Shown here piece after piece: positions 42,136 through 53,739 of a DNA stretch of 64,000 nucleotides (position 1 is the first letter of the stretch; each line of letters opens with the position of its first letter). The notes under the pieces are model-generated. The model was given only the letters and a program-made list of their open reading frames with translations. It searched no databases and was not told the DNA's origin. The stretch is from Cocos nucifera (lineage: Eukaryota > Streptophyta > Magnoliopsida > Arecales > Arecaceae): assembly GCA_006176705.1 (NCBI GenBank), contig QRFJ01003350.1, forward strand, positions 1 to 64,000. Direction: 5' to 3'. The translations under genes were made by a program, and so were the position numbers.

Positions 42136-43660
42136 CTAGATTTTAACTTTAGGTATCCAAGCTTTCTTGGATCTTTTTTGGTTAATCATGATGGTTCCTT
42201 TAGGAATCCACATTATTTTTATATGAGAACTACCAAATTTGTTAGTGTAGCATGCAAAGAATTTATGGCCTAATTTACTATAGTTGAAACATAAAATAGT
42301 ATTTTGAGAGAAGTTCACAAATATGATCTTCAAAAATTTCTATTTCTTTAGAGGATTATAACCAAGACCAGCCTTATCATAAGTAGCCTTTTGGTTTTCT
42401 AGAATTATATTTAATTTATTTGAACTTAAGATAAATTTATCCACTATAGATTTTAGCTTATTTACTTTAGTTTTTAGATTATGATTTTCTTGAATTAAGT
42501 TTTTATTTTTAGCTAAAATATCTTTCTTTTCTTTGAGTAAATATTGGTTTTGCTTTTTCAGCTCTTTGTTCTTTAATCCTAACCTCTTTAGATCATCTAA
42601 AAAATCATTAAAAGCCTCTTGCAATTTATTAATTATAAAATCATTTGAGGGTTCAGATGCTATCTCATTTTCATGTGCGATGAGATAAAAATTGACTTCT
42701 TTATGGATGTCATCGTTGGAGCTTGATTTATCGCTATCGCTCCAAGTTATCACTATAGCCTTCTTTTTGAATTTCTTAGGGGCCTTCTTAAGTTGAGGGC
42801 ACTTAGACCTAAAATACTTCGATTTCTTGCATTCATAGCATATGAGGGGCTACTCCTTTTCTTTGCTTGGCTCCTCCTTGGCTAATGGCTTTCTTCTTTC
42901 TCCTTGCCTCCTTTTCTTTATAAACCTCTTAAATTTTCAAGTGATGAGTGCAAGCTCTTCATCTTCATCCTTGTTGTCAAATTTGTCCATGTCTTCCTCC
43001 TCTTGAGCAATGGATTTAAGAGCAATAGTCTTCTTCTTTTTGGTTTCTTCTTCACTGTGTTGCTTCATAATGAGTTCACATGTCATGAACGATCCGAGAA
43101 GTTTTTCAAGTTCTTAGTAGAGACCTAAGTACCATTCTCACAAGATATATTATTATAGGAATTAGTTGTGACTTTTAAGCTATTAGATATCAGTAAAATG
43201 AGAAATTTTTGGGTTAGGAGTTGAGTTTCATTTTGAAAAGTTCAGATTTATGGACAAATTTGATTTTAAACTCCATTGACATTTAATTATATGCCTCCTG
43301 ATTTTTGTAAGAAGAACTATTTCTAAGTGAAGAAAATGGTGATTTATAAGTCTCAGGTAAATTATCTATTCTCCTTTTTCCATCTGTCTCATAATTACTA
43401 GATCAATACTAGTTTTTGGCCATTTTCTATTGGTTAGCTTCATACTAACTTGTTTCTCTAAATTTGGAATCAGTAGATCCTCTCTCATTTATTTGGTATG
43501 GGTCATAAGTTCTATAGTTTTAAATTTAGAAATTCTTGGCATTCTCAAATTATTCTTAGGTGGGAATTTTGAAATTTATTTGATCCATGAAAATGGAGGT
43601 TGTTTATGGATTGCCCCTCAGTAAGTGAGTGCCAACTTGAGTTACCATTAGATCTTTAGC
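42136..43660 (-). pseudogene. gag: Gag polyprotein, Sirevirus 2
   Basis: The upstream third (43660-43130) is badly broken. Then come EEEDMDKFDNKDEDEELALI and a knuckle-like CYECKKSKYFRSKC whose histidine is now tyrosine (about 42846-42805). A 137-codon open stretch (42753-42340) follows with LQEAFNDFLDDLKRLGLKNK and a long lysine-rich coiled coil. A second knuckle, CFNYSKLGHKFFAC (42281-42240), has its second cysteine changed to tyrosine. MWIPKGT and KAWIPKVK close the gag. Two CCHC-type knuckles and a coiled coil are the Sirevirus layout. Confidence 0.85.
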
Positions 43661-43695
43661 TTTGATGGTGAAATCAAGAAAGGGTAGAGCACCGA

Positions 43696-43707
43696 GCTCT
43701 GATACCA
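43696..43707 (-). other. Primer-binding site of Sirevirus 2 (initiator tRNA-Met)
   Basis: The minus strand reads TGGTATCAGAGC, two bases inside the LTR, as in Sirevirus 1. Confidence 0.93.
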
Positions 43708-43709
43708 CT

Positions 43710-45051
43710 TGTTGCCCAGCTATGCAACCCAAGAGGAGAGGGGTGAATTAGGTTTCTTTTAAAAATTTAAACTTAAACTCAGAATCACAAAATGTGTTGT
43801 TTATATTTTAAGTGAAGTGAGGTGAGTGAGGTAAGTAAGTTGCTAGAACTTAATTTAAAAGAGAAGAAGTAAACATAATAAAGCAAGTAAGAAGAAGAGA
43901 GAATAATACAAATAGAAAAATTTATAGTGGTTCAGTGCCAACTTTACACATACATTCACTCTCCAAGATCCTACTTAGGAATTTCAATCCACTAAACATA
44001 TTCAATTGAATACAACGTCAGATGCCCTGACCCTAGCTGTCCCAAGCTAGATATTTATTTTTTGGATATAAGCCAATCTAAAATACTCTAATTTAAGGTT
44101 TGGATTAACCTTTCCAAGCTTTAAAAATCCTCCAAAGGCTTGAGCCTCAAAATAATAAACAGAGTGAAAAAAGATATACAAGTTCAGCACAGTTAGCTTT
44201 TAAATGAGCACAATAAAGCATTAAAAACTCTTTACATAAACTAGAGAAAGCTTTTAAGAACCCTCTTGAAGTGATTGAAGACTTGAATACACGTTGGAGA
44301 AGTGGTTGAGCTTTAAATTAATGCTTCTCTTGCCTAGGGCCGAGATTTCTTTGAGCTAAATATTCTCTTGATTTTCTTCTTATTTTTCTTTCTTTTTAAA
44401 ATGCTTTTTAAATCTTCATTGAATGCTGGAAGATGAATAGTAGTCGTTTGTAGCCATTGCAAATAATTTGGATAGCATTAAATGCACCAAGATGGAGAAA
44501 AAAAAAAAACCATTATAGGATTTTCCATCTCAAGGGGGACCATGGGTCGCCCTCTGGAAAAGGGTCACCCCATGGGATGCCCCTTTTACATCAGACGATG
44601 AAAACTAGTTTCTATATTGTGTGCGCAAAACCTATAGAGGGCACCCCACGAGTCGCCCATTTTCGATGGGGCACCCTAGATGTCATCCCTTTTTAGCATG
44701 TCGATTCCAGCTCAGCATGCCAGCATGCCAATTGTGCCAAATGAGAAAGGGTCGACCTAGGGGTCGTCCCCTTTTTCCCAAACTCCCATTTCTTTACTTT
44801 TAAGCTTTCAAAATGGTTGAGACTACCTCCAAATAAATCGACATCATCTAGAGAGTGCTTGATGCTTCCAAAAAACTTTAATTTTGCTCGCAACTCAAGT
44901 AAATTATAAATTTTCCATCTCTAACCAAATTTTGTAATACTAAAATTCTTAAAAATTTTGAAATGACTTTTGAAAACATCTCTAAGAATAAAAATTATTA
45001 GTAACCCACTCAATTATTTTGTACTTGTCAAAATCAGTCATAGGAGCAACA
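43710..45051 (-). repeat. 5' LTR of Sirevirus 2
   Basis: 1342 bp, plus orientation TGTTGCCCAGCTATGCAACC to ATAGGAGCAACA. It is collinear with 34582-35894 and carries the same GGGTCACCCCATGGG and GGGTCG(T/C)CCC words at 44520-44780. The short frames reported at 44457-44893 lie in this noncoding repeat. Confidence 0.92.
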
Positions 45052-45335
45052 TCAATATTGCAAACATAGAACTTGGGCATGCCCTGCGTGCCCGGGCCTC
45101 GGATCATAGCTGGCATCAAAGGCATTTCTCTCTCACATGCTGGACATCATTAATTATGTAATATTTTAAATAAAATTTATATTGCATGGAACAATAGACC
45201 CATCAGTTGATTAATGTATATATTCTAAGATATCCATATATTTATTTATTTTTATATGGATAAAAAAATTATGTACATTGATCAATTGATTGTCCATTAT
45301 GGATAGTTTCAAAAATGTAAGTAATTCTATAGGTT
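45052..45335. other. Spacer with repeat shared with 49010-49110
   Basis: 45165-45265 (TTGCATGGAACAATAGACCC, TTGATTAATGTATATA, ATCCATATATTTAT) is clearly related to 49017-49105 (TTGCATAGCGATAGACCCGT, TTGATTAGTGTATATA, ATCCATATATTTAT). In the second place it lies just upstream of a CACTA ORF start, so this may be another scrap of that family. No coding sequence. Confidence 0.5.
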
Positions 45336-45480
45336 ATTACAGTAATCAAACAGTATGCTGAGGATTCAAAAGAAAATTCGGATAGAATTTTTCTTTTTTT
45401 CTCCCTACACGGAAGAACTAAGAAAAAGTGCTATCAAAATTTTTTTTGATTCTTGTTGTATATCGTTTGATTACTGTAAT
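45336..45480. mobile_element. MITE-like element with 16-bp perfect inverted repeats
   Basis: ATTACAGTAATCAAAC at 45336-45351 is inverted as GTTTGATTACTGTAAT at 45465-45480. The enclosed element is 145 bp with no coding capacity. Homology weakens outside these limits (AGGTT left, GGACT right), and I see no unambiguous target duplication, so the superfamily is open. Confidence 0.75.
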
Positions 45481-48110
45481 GGACTAATAGAATTAATGCA
45501 TTTCTTGAATGGAATAGATTCTATCTTTACCTATTAGTTGTTGATAGGATGTATTAATTTACTATGTAAGTCATTTTGGATGGTAAAATAGTATTTTACA
45601 ACTATCTTATATTTAATAATATGCAAAATTCTTAGATAGTTGGCCATGGATCATAGTTGGATGGACCGTTGAGTAGTCATAAAAGCAAATTATCTCTCGC
45701 TTTAACGCTAAATAAATGTGCACGAACTTTTGGATAGAAGCACACTTGTGAGATTTCTAATAAATTTAGTGAGTTGTTTAATAGGGCCTGGATGAGTTAA
45801 ATTTTTTATTAATTTAATTATAGGTTCTTAATTTTTTAAAGAGGAATTAAAGAAATATGTTTTTATAATTCATATATATGATAAAGAAATATAAATATAT
45901 GTATAGACTTGAATATATGTTAAATGATTTAAATAATTAGAAATCAAATAGATGGAAATTCTAGGATAGCAGGATCAGTTAAGATATAAATTTTTAGAGT
46001 CTACAGATGTACGAAATTTACAAAAGAAAAATAGTAAGCCCTCGCTGTACCTGCACACCTAATGACCCATCCAGACCACATCGGAAACACTTAAGATTTC
46101 TGTATTCAGTTGATCTATTCTCAGACACTGATATTTATCTTTGATTTTTGTTCCAGTTTTTTTAACTCAAATTTCTATACTAGTATTTGTTTTATAAAAA
46201 GCGTTTCTCCTGAGTTGATCTAACAAGACTCTCTATAAGTCTGTTAGAGCTAATTAATCTTGACCGCTAAAACTCTCTCTTCTCTCATCGTGTGGATATT
46301 TCTCTCTCCAGGTTGTTCCTCATTTGTACTCTCCTCTTTCTGAGAGACGTGTTCTTTCTATGCAATATCTCTCCTCTCTCTCTTTTTATCTCTACTTCAA
46401 TCGAACTATTGACAATTCGTCCTATTTTCATCCACCATAAAGAGTCCCTATCTGCTGCCTCTGCTGTCTCTGATTTGAAGACCGCTGGCCTAGTCCAGGA
46501 ATCTGCTTCTTGACTAATAGTGCGAACTTAGGAAACCAAAAATGTACAGAATTATCAATGAAGACAGCTTACTCTGCTTTGGTCCGTTTGTTACCTGATC
46601 ATACTCACAAGCTGTATTACGTATCTCAGAGAGATGATCTAGTAGATCTTGATATATTATGATGTGGTATTTCCTCGTATTTTTTAATTTGATCTCTATA
46701 GTTTTGGACTTTTATACAACTTGTGACTAATAACGAAATCTATCTAGCACCTTTCTTTTATTTATCGAGTTTGAAAAGAACTAAATAATATTTCGACTTA
46801 TACTCTTATGACTCTCTTGATTTATGAAATTATATCTAATAGTTTACTTATCTACAATTGCTTGTAAACGCGGATTGCTATTGTTTGATCCTGCGGGTGA
46901 TATGATCGTGTCACTTGTGATTCAACATATTCATTCTGCTGAAGTTTATTTGAATACGTTTCTCCTATGCATTATATCTAATTTTACATTTTGGTCTAGC
47001 CTATGGACTTTGCGTTCCTCTGACTAAGACTAGATGTACTAATACTATGGGCTTTAATGCATATCTCTATGAGTGGAATAATAGATCTTGCTCATACTCG
47101 TAAAGATTATTTTCTTTATTATATAATACTTTAATTGTAATATTTTTTTATTTTAATAAAATTTCATCAATCTTAGGTTCAATCATTAGTTAGGTCTAGA
47201 TAATATACTTCATAATTTGATGACTCATTTCAAGTGATTTGATATAGAAGATACTAGTAGTCTTCGAGATATTCCTATGTAAGATAACCAATATATTCTT
47301 TTAATATATCTTTGCTAAATCTCTTCTATTATTATTTTTTAATAAAATTTTATATATTTTAATATTATATTATTTATTTTTAATCTACTCAAAATATTAT
47401 AAATTTAAGAACTTATTTTTATTTAATATCTCATTCTTAATATTAATTTAAAATACTTATAGTAATATGTATATATTTAAATTTTAATAATATGATTTAC
47501 CATTTATTATTAGACAGCTCAGTCCATTTGATGGATACGATCCCTAACTGGATTCCTTATATCATTCTCTCAGTGTGCAGTCTTACGTATTTTATTTTTC
47601 TTTTACACGCTGTACATCATGACTACGTAGTATCGAGTACTTTTTTTCTATCATCTAGGCTATATTTTTTATATGGTGTATTTGGATTTAATGGTACTTT
47701 TAAAAACATTTAAAAATAAAAAAATTTAAAAAAATAAAAAAGAATAACTATCAATAAGTTATAACTAGTATAGAATTTCATCTGTTGAACTACAAACTAT
47801 AATACTAGGTTTCGAGCACCTTATCACAGGAACCTTTGAAAGTAAATGGTACCCAAATGGTTTCGCCTCCTGCTCTCTTCACATCACGGCCTCTGATTCC
47901 CTGACACCGTCGTCACACCCCTGGACTTCCTCATACTCTAGCACTGATGCCGGCCTTACTTGAGCTCCTTTAGCGCTCTCATCCACTCTCTAGCGCGCCT
48001 CGTTCACCCCTGCTCCTCCCATATGCCCCTTACAGAACCAGGTCTGCTCACTCCCTAGCGCTCTCCGGGTCCCCGATCGATCGACCCCTCTGCCTAGTCC
48101 ATCCCTAACC
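45481..48110. other. Intergenic AT-rich spacer, no gene recognised
   Basis: About 2.6 kb with several short frames (longest about 73 codons) that resemble no family. 46240-46510 is pyrimidine-rich; 47130-47470 is nearly all A and T. A small GC-richer stretch near 46860-46990 (GTAAACGCGGATTGC) is unassigned. Confidence 0.5.
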
Positions 48111-48440
48111 ACGATGCACCCCCTGCCCCCCATCCCGGCCACCATCCCTGCCTCCCCATCTCCAACCGCCCTTCTCCTACCCTCCTCCTCCCTGGCTCCC
48201 CATCACGATGCCTCTCCGAGCCCCCTCTCCCTCTCTCCCCTCTCTCTCTTTCCTCTTTCTCTTTCTCTCTCTTCTCTCTCTATCTCACTATCTTACTCTT
48301 ATTTCGTAGGTTATATCTAGCACCATCGTTTTCCTCTAGTGCCATCGTCGGCAACCCTCGAAGCTTTCGGTGTGACCCCCTCTCTATAGCCGTAGGTATC
48401 ATTTTTATTTTAATTTCATAGTATTATTTATTAATCACTA
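47880..48440. other. C-rich segment with CT microsatellite
   Basis: 47880-48230 is markedly C-rich (CCCCTGCCCCCCATCCCGG and similar). 48225-48295 is an interrupted (CT)n. The frame at 48114-48320 (proline, serine and leucine repeats) follows from the composition. It could be a transposon leader or a 5' untranslated region, but nothing shows which. Confidence 0.5.
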
Positions 48441-48531
48441 GACTAGACCTATCAATGGATCAGGTTCGGATCAGAATCTGGATATTCAGATTCAGATCTA
48501 ATTTTAGTCATTGGCACCGGACCCGAACCTT

Positions 48532-48720
48532 TATATCTTTCTTATTTTGGTCAAAGAGCTCTCTTTCTTCTGATCTTTGGAAGCTTAAAAAAAATTTTTT
48601 CTTTAAGGATCTTGATTTGATGAATTTTTGTAGATCTTTTCTTAAAATGATTCTTTAATTTAAATATCTAAAAAGATCTACATCCACTCATGAAATACAT
48701 GGTTAAATACTCAAACTCAT
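48532..48720 (-). repeat. Truncated Sirevirus LTR fragment
   Basis: TTCTTATTTTGGTCAAAGAGC through CATGGTTAAATACTCAAA aligns with 33057-33235 of the Sirevirus 1 LTR, with only scattered changes. Neither LTR end is present. It is joined on the right directly to the duplicated CACTA ORF start at 48721, a chimeric junction. Confidence 0.8.
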
Positions 48721-49243
48721 GTTGATTAATATTGCAGATCATAATGGCACCGAAATGCCATCTAGCTTTCACCCTCATCCCTCGATGGAATACGTGGAGC
48801 TTCGCATCTGAGCCTTACCGGTAGGCCATGCCATGCCATGGATCATGCCATACCGATAAACCATGCTGTGCCGTGTCTTAGGCCATGCCATGTTGGTAGG
48901 TTGTATCGTGCCGTGCCGTGTCGGTAGGCTATGCCTTGGGCCGTGCTATACCGATAGGCCGTGGGGTGCCGTGCCATGTCGGCCACTAAGAGAACCCCCA
49001 TCTTGTTGCTTTTATTTATTGCATTGCATAGCGATAGACCCGTCAATTGATTAGTGTATATAATCTTCGACATCCATATATTTATATATAATTGTATGGA
49101 TGGTACATAGCCATATCTTTGATTATTATTCAACATGTTATATTGGTTAATGTTCATTAACGTTGTAACTCATAATGGCACCGATATGCCATCTAGCTTT
49201 CACCCTTACCCCTCGGTGGGTTATGCGGAGTTCAGCATCTAAG
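48721..49243 (+). repeat. Direct duplication around a CACTA ORF start
   Basis: 48721-48812 and 49151-49243 share ATAATGGCACCGA, ATGCCATCTAGCTTTCACCC and CCCCTCGGTGG/TCCCTCGATGG, about 430 bp apart. Both contain the same ATG (48744 and 49175). The first copy loses its frame after about 23 codons; the second leads into the longer frame. Confidence 0.75.
48820..48995. repeat. GCCATGCC/GCCGTGCC short tandem repeats
   Basis: Imperfect repeats of CATACCGATAGGCCGTG-like and GCCGTGCCGTGTCGGTAGG-like words, 40-50 bp apart, lie between the two duplicated ORF starts. Confidence 0.8.
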
Positions 49244-50722
49244 GAGCAGTCGGAGCATACTCCATCTACCTTCGCATCGGCTGCTCAAGGACCTCCACCA
49301 CCAGCATCTACTCCACCAACGGCATCTGCTTCACCAATATTTGAGCCTCCATCGTTATCCATATCTCTGACATATGCTACTCCATCGACATCTGAGTGTA
49401 CATTTTTATTATATTATTTATTTATTTTGATATATATTGTATTTTATTAAAATCACTTCATTATAGGTATCATTAGTATCGTACACCTTCATATTCATAG
49501 CTAGTTGTGCAGTATGATCTAGGGACATAAGGGAGATAATATATTTAGATTTCAAACATTATCGTAGTTAGACATATTGGTTTTGATGAGTGCGAGTAAT
49601 CACTAAAAAATGTATACAGACTTATATTTAATTAGAATAATGTTGTAACTGGCTTTTGATAACTTTGTGTAGAAGAGGTACATCTTCCCTGATCACGAGA
49701 GGGCTCGAGATGTCTAATTGAAGAAGATTGGGGAGTTGTACTGGGGCTACAAAATTAAGCTCCATAGAGGATGGCTCGAGTATCGATGAGACACTTTAGA
49801 GGAGCTTGTTTCTTGGATACAGGACTGTCCTCTGAGTCAGTGGAAGAGGATGGTTATGCATTGGAGAAGTCAGAAGTTTGAGATAAAATTACTAACTTTT
49901 GAATCTTTCAATACGCTTAAAGTTATATTTAAATATTTTTAAATATTTATTATTTATTTGAATACTTGTTAGGCTATCTCTCGTTAGAACCGAAAGAATC
50001 GGATAGCCCAGAAGTATACGCACACTCTCGACCGTGAGTCTATGACTAGTCGTGTACATAGAGAGGTAATAAATTCTAAATTAAATTAATATTTTTTTTC
50101 ATATTTCTGATAAACTGATCCATTATTATAGCTGATGAGAGATGGAGTGATGCCCAGCTATAGCGAAATCTTTCGACCCAGCCATACGGATAAGAAGAGC
50201 AGGCCGATGAATGCCACGATCTAGAGAATTTTTGTAAGTATTAAATATATTAGTATATATGATTAGTATTATAACATTTCTTATAAAATTTTATTTGAAT
50301 TTATAATTATAGGATCAGTTAGATGCACTCGCGAGGGCCTAGATACCTCTAGCCCGCATGACCATCTATCTTAGATCTTGGGGCTTGAGCACTCTGAGAG
50401 AATCCAATGCAGGCCTGGACATACGCCGACCAACTATTGGTCTGAGGCGAGCGTCTCTTCACAAGTTTCCGATGTCGTCAATCGGAAGGAACTTGAGGAG
50501 GCATTGGCATGGGCAGATCATGCTGTGACACGAGTAGATCAGGCTAAGGAGCGTGCATCTCATCTGGAGGGCATCATAAAAGACATGGTGTCAACGCCCA
50601 GTGCATGTTTTCAAAGTACCTTCATGAACTTTGAGAATATGTTGGCCCGCATTCCAGCTCCAACTCTGGCTTGTGCTCCATCTCCCGATGATAACAACAA
50701 TGTAGATTTAGGAAATTTTTGA
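49175..50722 (+). pseudogene. CACTA element second protein (Ptta/En/Spm, Transposase_24-like)
   Basis: The first exon starts MAPICHLAFTLTPRW and is rich in S, P and A. Later blocks read DHERARDV, WGYKIKLHRGWLEYR and SQWKRMVMHWRSQKFE (49680-49880), then NRKNRIAQKYTHTLDRESMT (about 49990), MRDGVMPSYSEIFRPSHTDK (about 50130) and a final 114-codon open frame with a coiled coil (RKELEEALAWADHAVTRVDQ). This is the order in plant Ptta/En/Spm proteins. A GTAAGT donor at 50234 and a TTATAG acceptor ending at 50312 indicate retained introns. A few in-frame stops (after RARDV and LEYR) make it a pseudogene. Such proteins are thought to bind subterminal repeats of the element. Confidence 0.75.
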
Positions 50723-50884
50723 TGTATTTTTTTGAAAAATATTGTAATAAATTTTATTCGATAATAAAATTTTAGCATTTCAAAAATATTTTTATATTTA
50801 TAATATTTTTTTATATTATATATCTCTACTTCATCAGATAAAATATATAAAAAATTAAAATTTTATATTTTTTAATTATTCAAA

Positions 50885-51298
50885 AGCTATGATAGTGGTT
50901 TTACAACTACTATCGTAGACGTGCCAACCGCTATCGTAAGCAATATATTAACTACTGCATTAGACCTATGATAGCAGTTACATAACTACTGCCATAGACA
51001 AACCTATGACAGTGGTTTTATAACCGCTGCCATAGACAAGCCTATAATAGTGGTTCTATAACCGTTGCCATAGTTCAAACTATGGTAGCGATTTAGAAAT
51101 CGTTGCAATAGGTGCTTTATGGCAGCGATTCCTAGAACCGCTGCAACAATCGCTGTCATAGACCTACGATGATGATTGCAGTGACAGTAGTTAGCCAGTG
51201 GCAACGGTTAGCTAACCACTACCATAGCCTATAGCAGTAATTTTTTGGGCTACGACCGTGGTTATAAACCGCTATCGTAGTCCTATTCTGTAGTAGTG
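50885..51298 (+). repeat. CACTA subterminal repeat array and 3' terminal inverted repeat
   Basis: About 410 bp packed with variants of CTATGACAGTGGTTTTATAA and AACCGCTGCCATAG, arranged as head-to-head palindromes. The segment ends CTATTCTGTAGTAGTG at 51298; read on the minus strand this is CACTACTACAGAATAGG, a canonical CACTA terminus. The matching 5' terminus was not found in the window. Confidence 0.9.
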
Positions 51299-51370
51299 TC
51301 TTACTTTACTTGGACATCTTGACTTTTTGTATCTCATCTTTATAAGACACTTTAAGACCATTAAACCCAA

Positions 51371-51860
51371 TTAAACAAGATAAGATGGAGATTTGATCAC
51401 CCTTCCTTAGCCCAAAAATCACAAACCTTCATATTACATTGATCCAAACCGTAATTCTTAAAATTAATTAGACATTGGCCCCTAAGGATATTCGAGCTTA
51501 TTAGGATAAGGTACCCTAAAAGTTGGACTGGGTTAGGGTTAGTCAGTTTAATTGATGTTTAGGCAAGTGGTTTGTGGGATGACTAGATCCAAAGAAAGAT
51601 GGTTTATAATTAGTTCCGTTAGCTTACCTGGCAAAGAAAAATTGATGTCTAAGGCAAGCAACGGGAGGACTCCCACCGATCTTACACTTATTTGGTTAGT
51701 TGAATAGCTGATTCTTTACCTGGAGGGCTTGAAGGGGATCTTGATAGATAGGTGCTGTCTAACTCTTAGTCAGAATTGATTGCATAACTTGATTGCTAAT
51801 CCATAAATATCAAACTTAATTAAACTCTTCATATTGATTTCTTAGAACTCTCTAAGACTC
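51371..51860 (+). promoter_or_regulatory. Conserved Athila leader block
   Basis: This aligns with 5307-5800 of the other Athila element: AACAAGATAAGATGGAGATT, TTAGTTCCGTTAGCTTACC, TGTCTAAGGCAAGCAACGG and GACTCCCACCGATCTTACAC. It has no open frame. It lies between the missing LTR and gag. Confidence 0.6.
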
Positions 51861-51959
51861 TCATCTTTAAAATTTCTTTCATTTTTTTTATCTTTAAATA
51901 AACCTTTTTTTTTTTTTTATGCCTACTCTAAGGTATAATTGTAGGGTTTGTGCTCGGAC

Positions 51960-53720
51960 GACATTTACTGCAATCCAAAATTCAACCCCTAGATCCTAAA
52001 ATTGAGAGAACCCTTAGAGCCAATAGATCCAAAAATATGGACCAAAACCTAGAGAACGATCCACCTAGATAATTGAAGAAGTACTTTACTCCTACATACA
52101 CCTACTCTCCATGCATTCAAGTTCCTCCAATAGAAGCTATACAGTATGAAATCAAGTCTAGTGTTATCCAGATGCTCCCATCTTTTTATGGACTTGCCAA
52201 TGAGGACCCATATAAACATCTTGATGAATTTCTAGAAATATACTTAACAATTAAAATCTAAAATTTCTCTGACAATGCCCTTTGGCTAAAATTGTTTCCC
52301 TTTTCATTGAAGGACAGAGCCAAATATTGGCTAAACTTCTTAGACACTATAACTATTTCAACCTATAACCAACTTCAAAGGGAATTCCTCAAAAAGTACT
52401 TCCTAATAGAAAAAACTAATTAAATAAGAAAGGTCATAACCAGTATTTTTCAGTTAGAGGGAGAGATGTTTCATGAAACTTAGGAGAGGTTAAAAGAACT
52501 GATTAGAAAATGCCCCCACCATGTTGTACCCAAGTGGCAACTAGTCCAGTGCTTCTATGATGGCTTGACAGAGAAGCATAGGCAGATGATTGATGTATCC
52601 TATGGTGGAACCTTCATGCTGAAAAATGAGCATGAAACCTAGCAGCTGTTTGAAATCATGAGTGAAAATTTATTACATCATATGTTTGCTACTAGGAGAG
52701 ACCTTCCCATGTCTGGACCTAAATGGGGTGGAATTTATGAAATAGATAGCTCGATGGACATCTACAGCCAAATAAATGAATTATCTCAAAAGATGGATAG
52801 GCTACTGCAAGCAATGCTCACTAGTACTCCACCTACACCCATGATAGATGTGTGTTCAATATGTTCAAGTCCTAAATACACTATTTATGATTGTCCTGCT
52901 GCATCCCAGTACCCTGAGTTTATACACGAATAGGTAAATCAAGCACAAACTTGGAACAATTTTAGACCAGATTACAATCCTTACTCCAACATCGATAATT
53001 TCGATTGGAAAAACCATCCAAATTTTTCTTGAGCCCAACAACCTGCTACCAGGCCACCAATACCCAGACCTAATTACACTGAGGCAGCCTATAAATCGAC
53101 ACCATGCCCATAAGTTGCACCAAATTCACAGCCTTCTTCAAATATTTTCTTTGAGAAAAAAATATTACAAGAATTAAAGGAGCTCAAGATGAACACCCAA
53201 ATCCTTCACTCCCACACTCAATCAATAGCCAAGTTAGAAACCCAACTAGGGCAACTAGCCACTACTTTTAATAGAAGGGAGGAAAGAAGACTTCCAAATC
53301 AGTCCATTAATAATCCAAAAGGGCAATACATGACTGAGAGCTCCACTGGCCCAAAATTTTTTTTCGAACATGCCAAGTCTGTTATGAACCTTAGAAGCAA
53401 AACCATAAATTAGCCTGAAATAACTCAAGAACTAGAACCATCAAAATCAACCAAACCAGAGAAGAATAAAATCGTAGAGAGGGAAGAACCTACTGACCTA
53501 GCATCTGCACCTAAAGCCCTATTCCTTAGTGCTTTAGAATCTCCTTTGCCTTTAGATAAGAAGGGCATTAAAATGAATGAAATGCTTGAATTATTTAAAC
53601 AAGTCCAAATTAATTTATCCCTTCTTGATGCTATTAAACAAGTTCTAACTTATGCCAAATTTCTTATCTGTACACACAAAATCGAAGAACTAAAATATAC
53701 ACATCTAAAAAAGTTCACTT
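51960..53720 (+). pseudogene. gag: Gag polyprotein, Athila element
   Basis: One frame runs from about 51960 to 53720. Capsid core blocks are VPPIEAIQYEIKSSVIQMLP, FYGLANEDPYKHLDEFLEI, LFPFSLKDRAKYWLNFL, TYNQLQREFLKKYFL and ELIRKCPHHVVPKWQLVQCF. A cysteine-bearing CSICSSPKYTIYDC (about 52853) lies where a zinc knuckle-like motif is expected. A coiled coil ELKMNTQILHSHTQSIAKLE follows. About ten stops (TAA, TAG and TGA) occur in an otherwise unshifted frame. The protein would form the particle that could also package pol-less relatives. Confidence 0.88.
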
Positions 53721-53739
53721 AACTGAACAAGCCAGCCCC

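Larger units (their letters stand above)
34582..45051 (-). mobile_element. Sirevirus 2 (Ty1/copia), full-length but decayed
   Basis: A 10.5-kb minus-strand element. From right to left: 5' LTR (43710-45051), tRNA-Met primer-binding site, gag, protease, integrase, RT, RNase H, an extra ORF in the env-like position, a purine-tract region and the 3' LTR (34582-35894). Flanks are TCAGT (34577-34581) and TCAAT (45052-45056), a target duplication with one mismatch. Many stops, frameshifts and lost catalytic residues make it inactive. Confidence 0.93.

Noticed and set aside
48114..48320. Proline/serine/leucine-rich frame
   Set aside because: It follows from C-rich and CT-repeat composition.
48843..49157. 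104-codon minus-strand frame with repeated YRHGTA-like text
   Set aside because: It translates the GCCGTGCC short repeats and AT-rich flank; no support as a gene.
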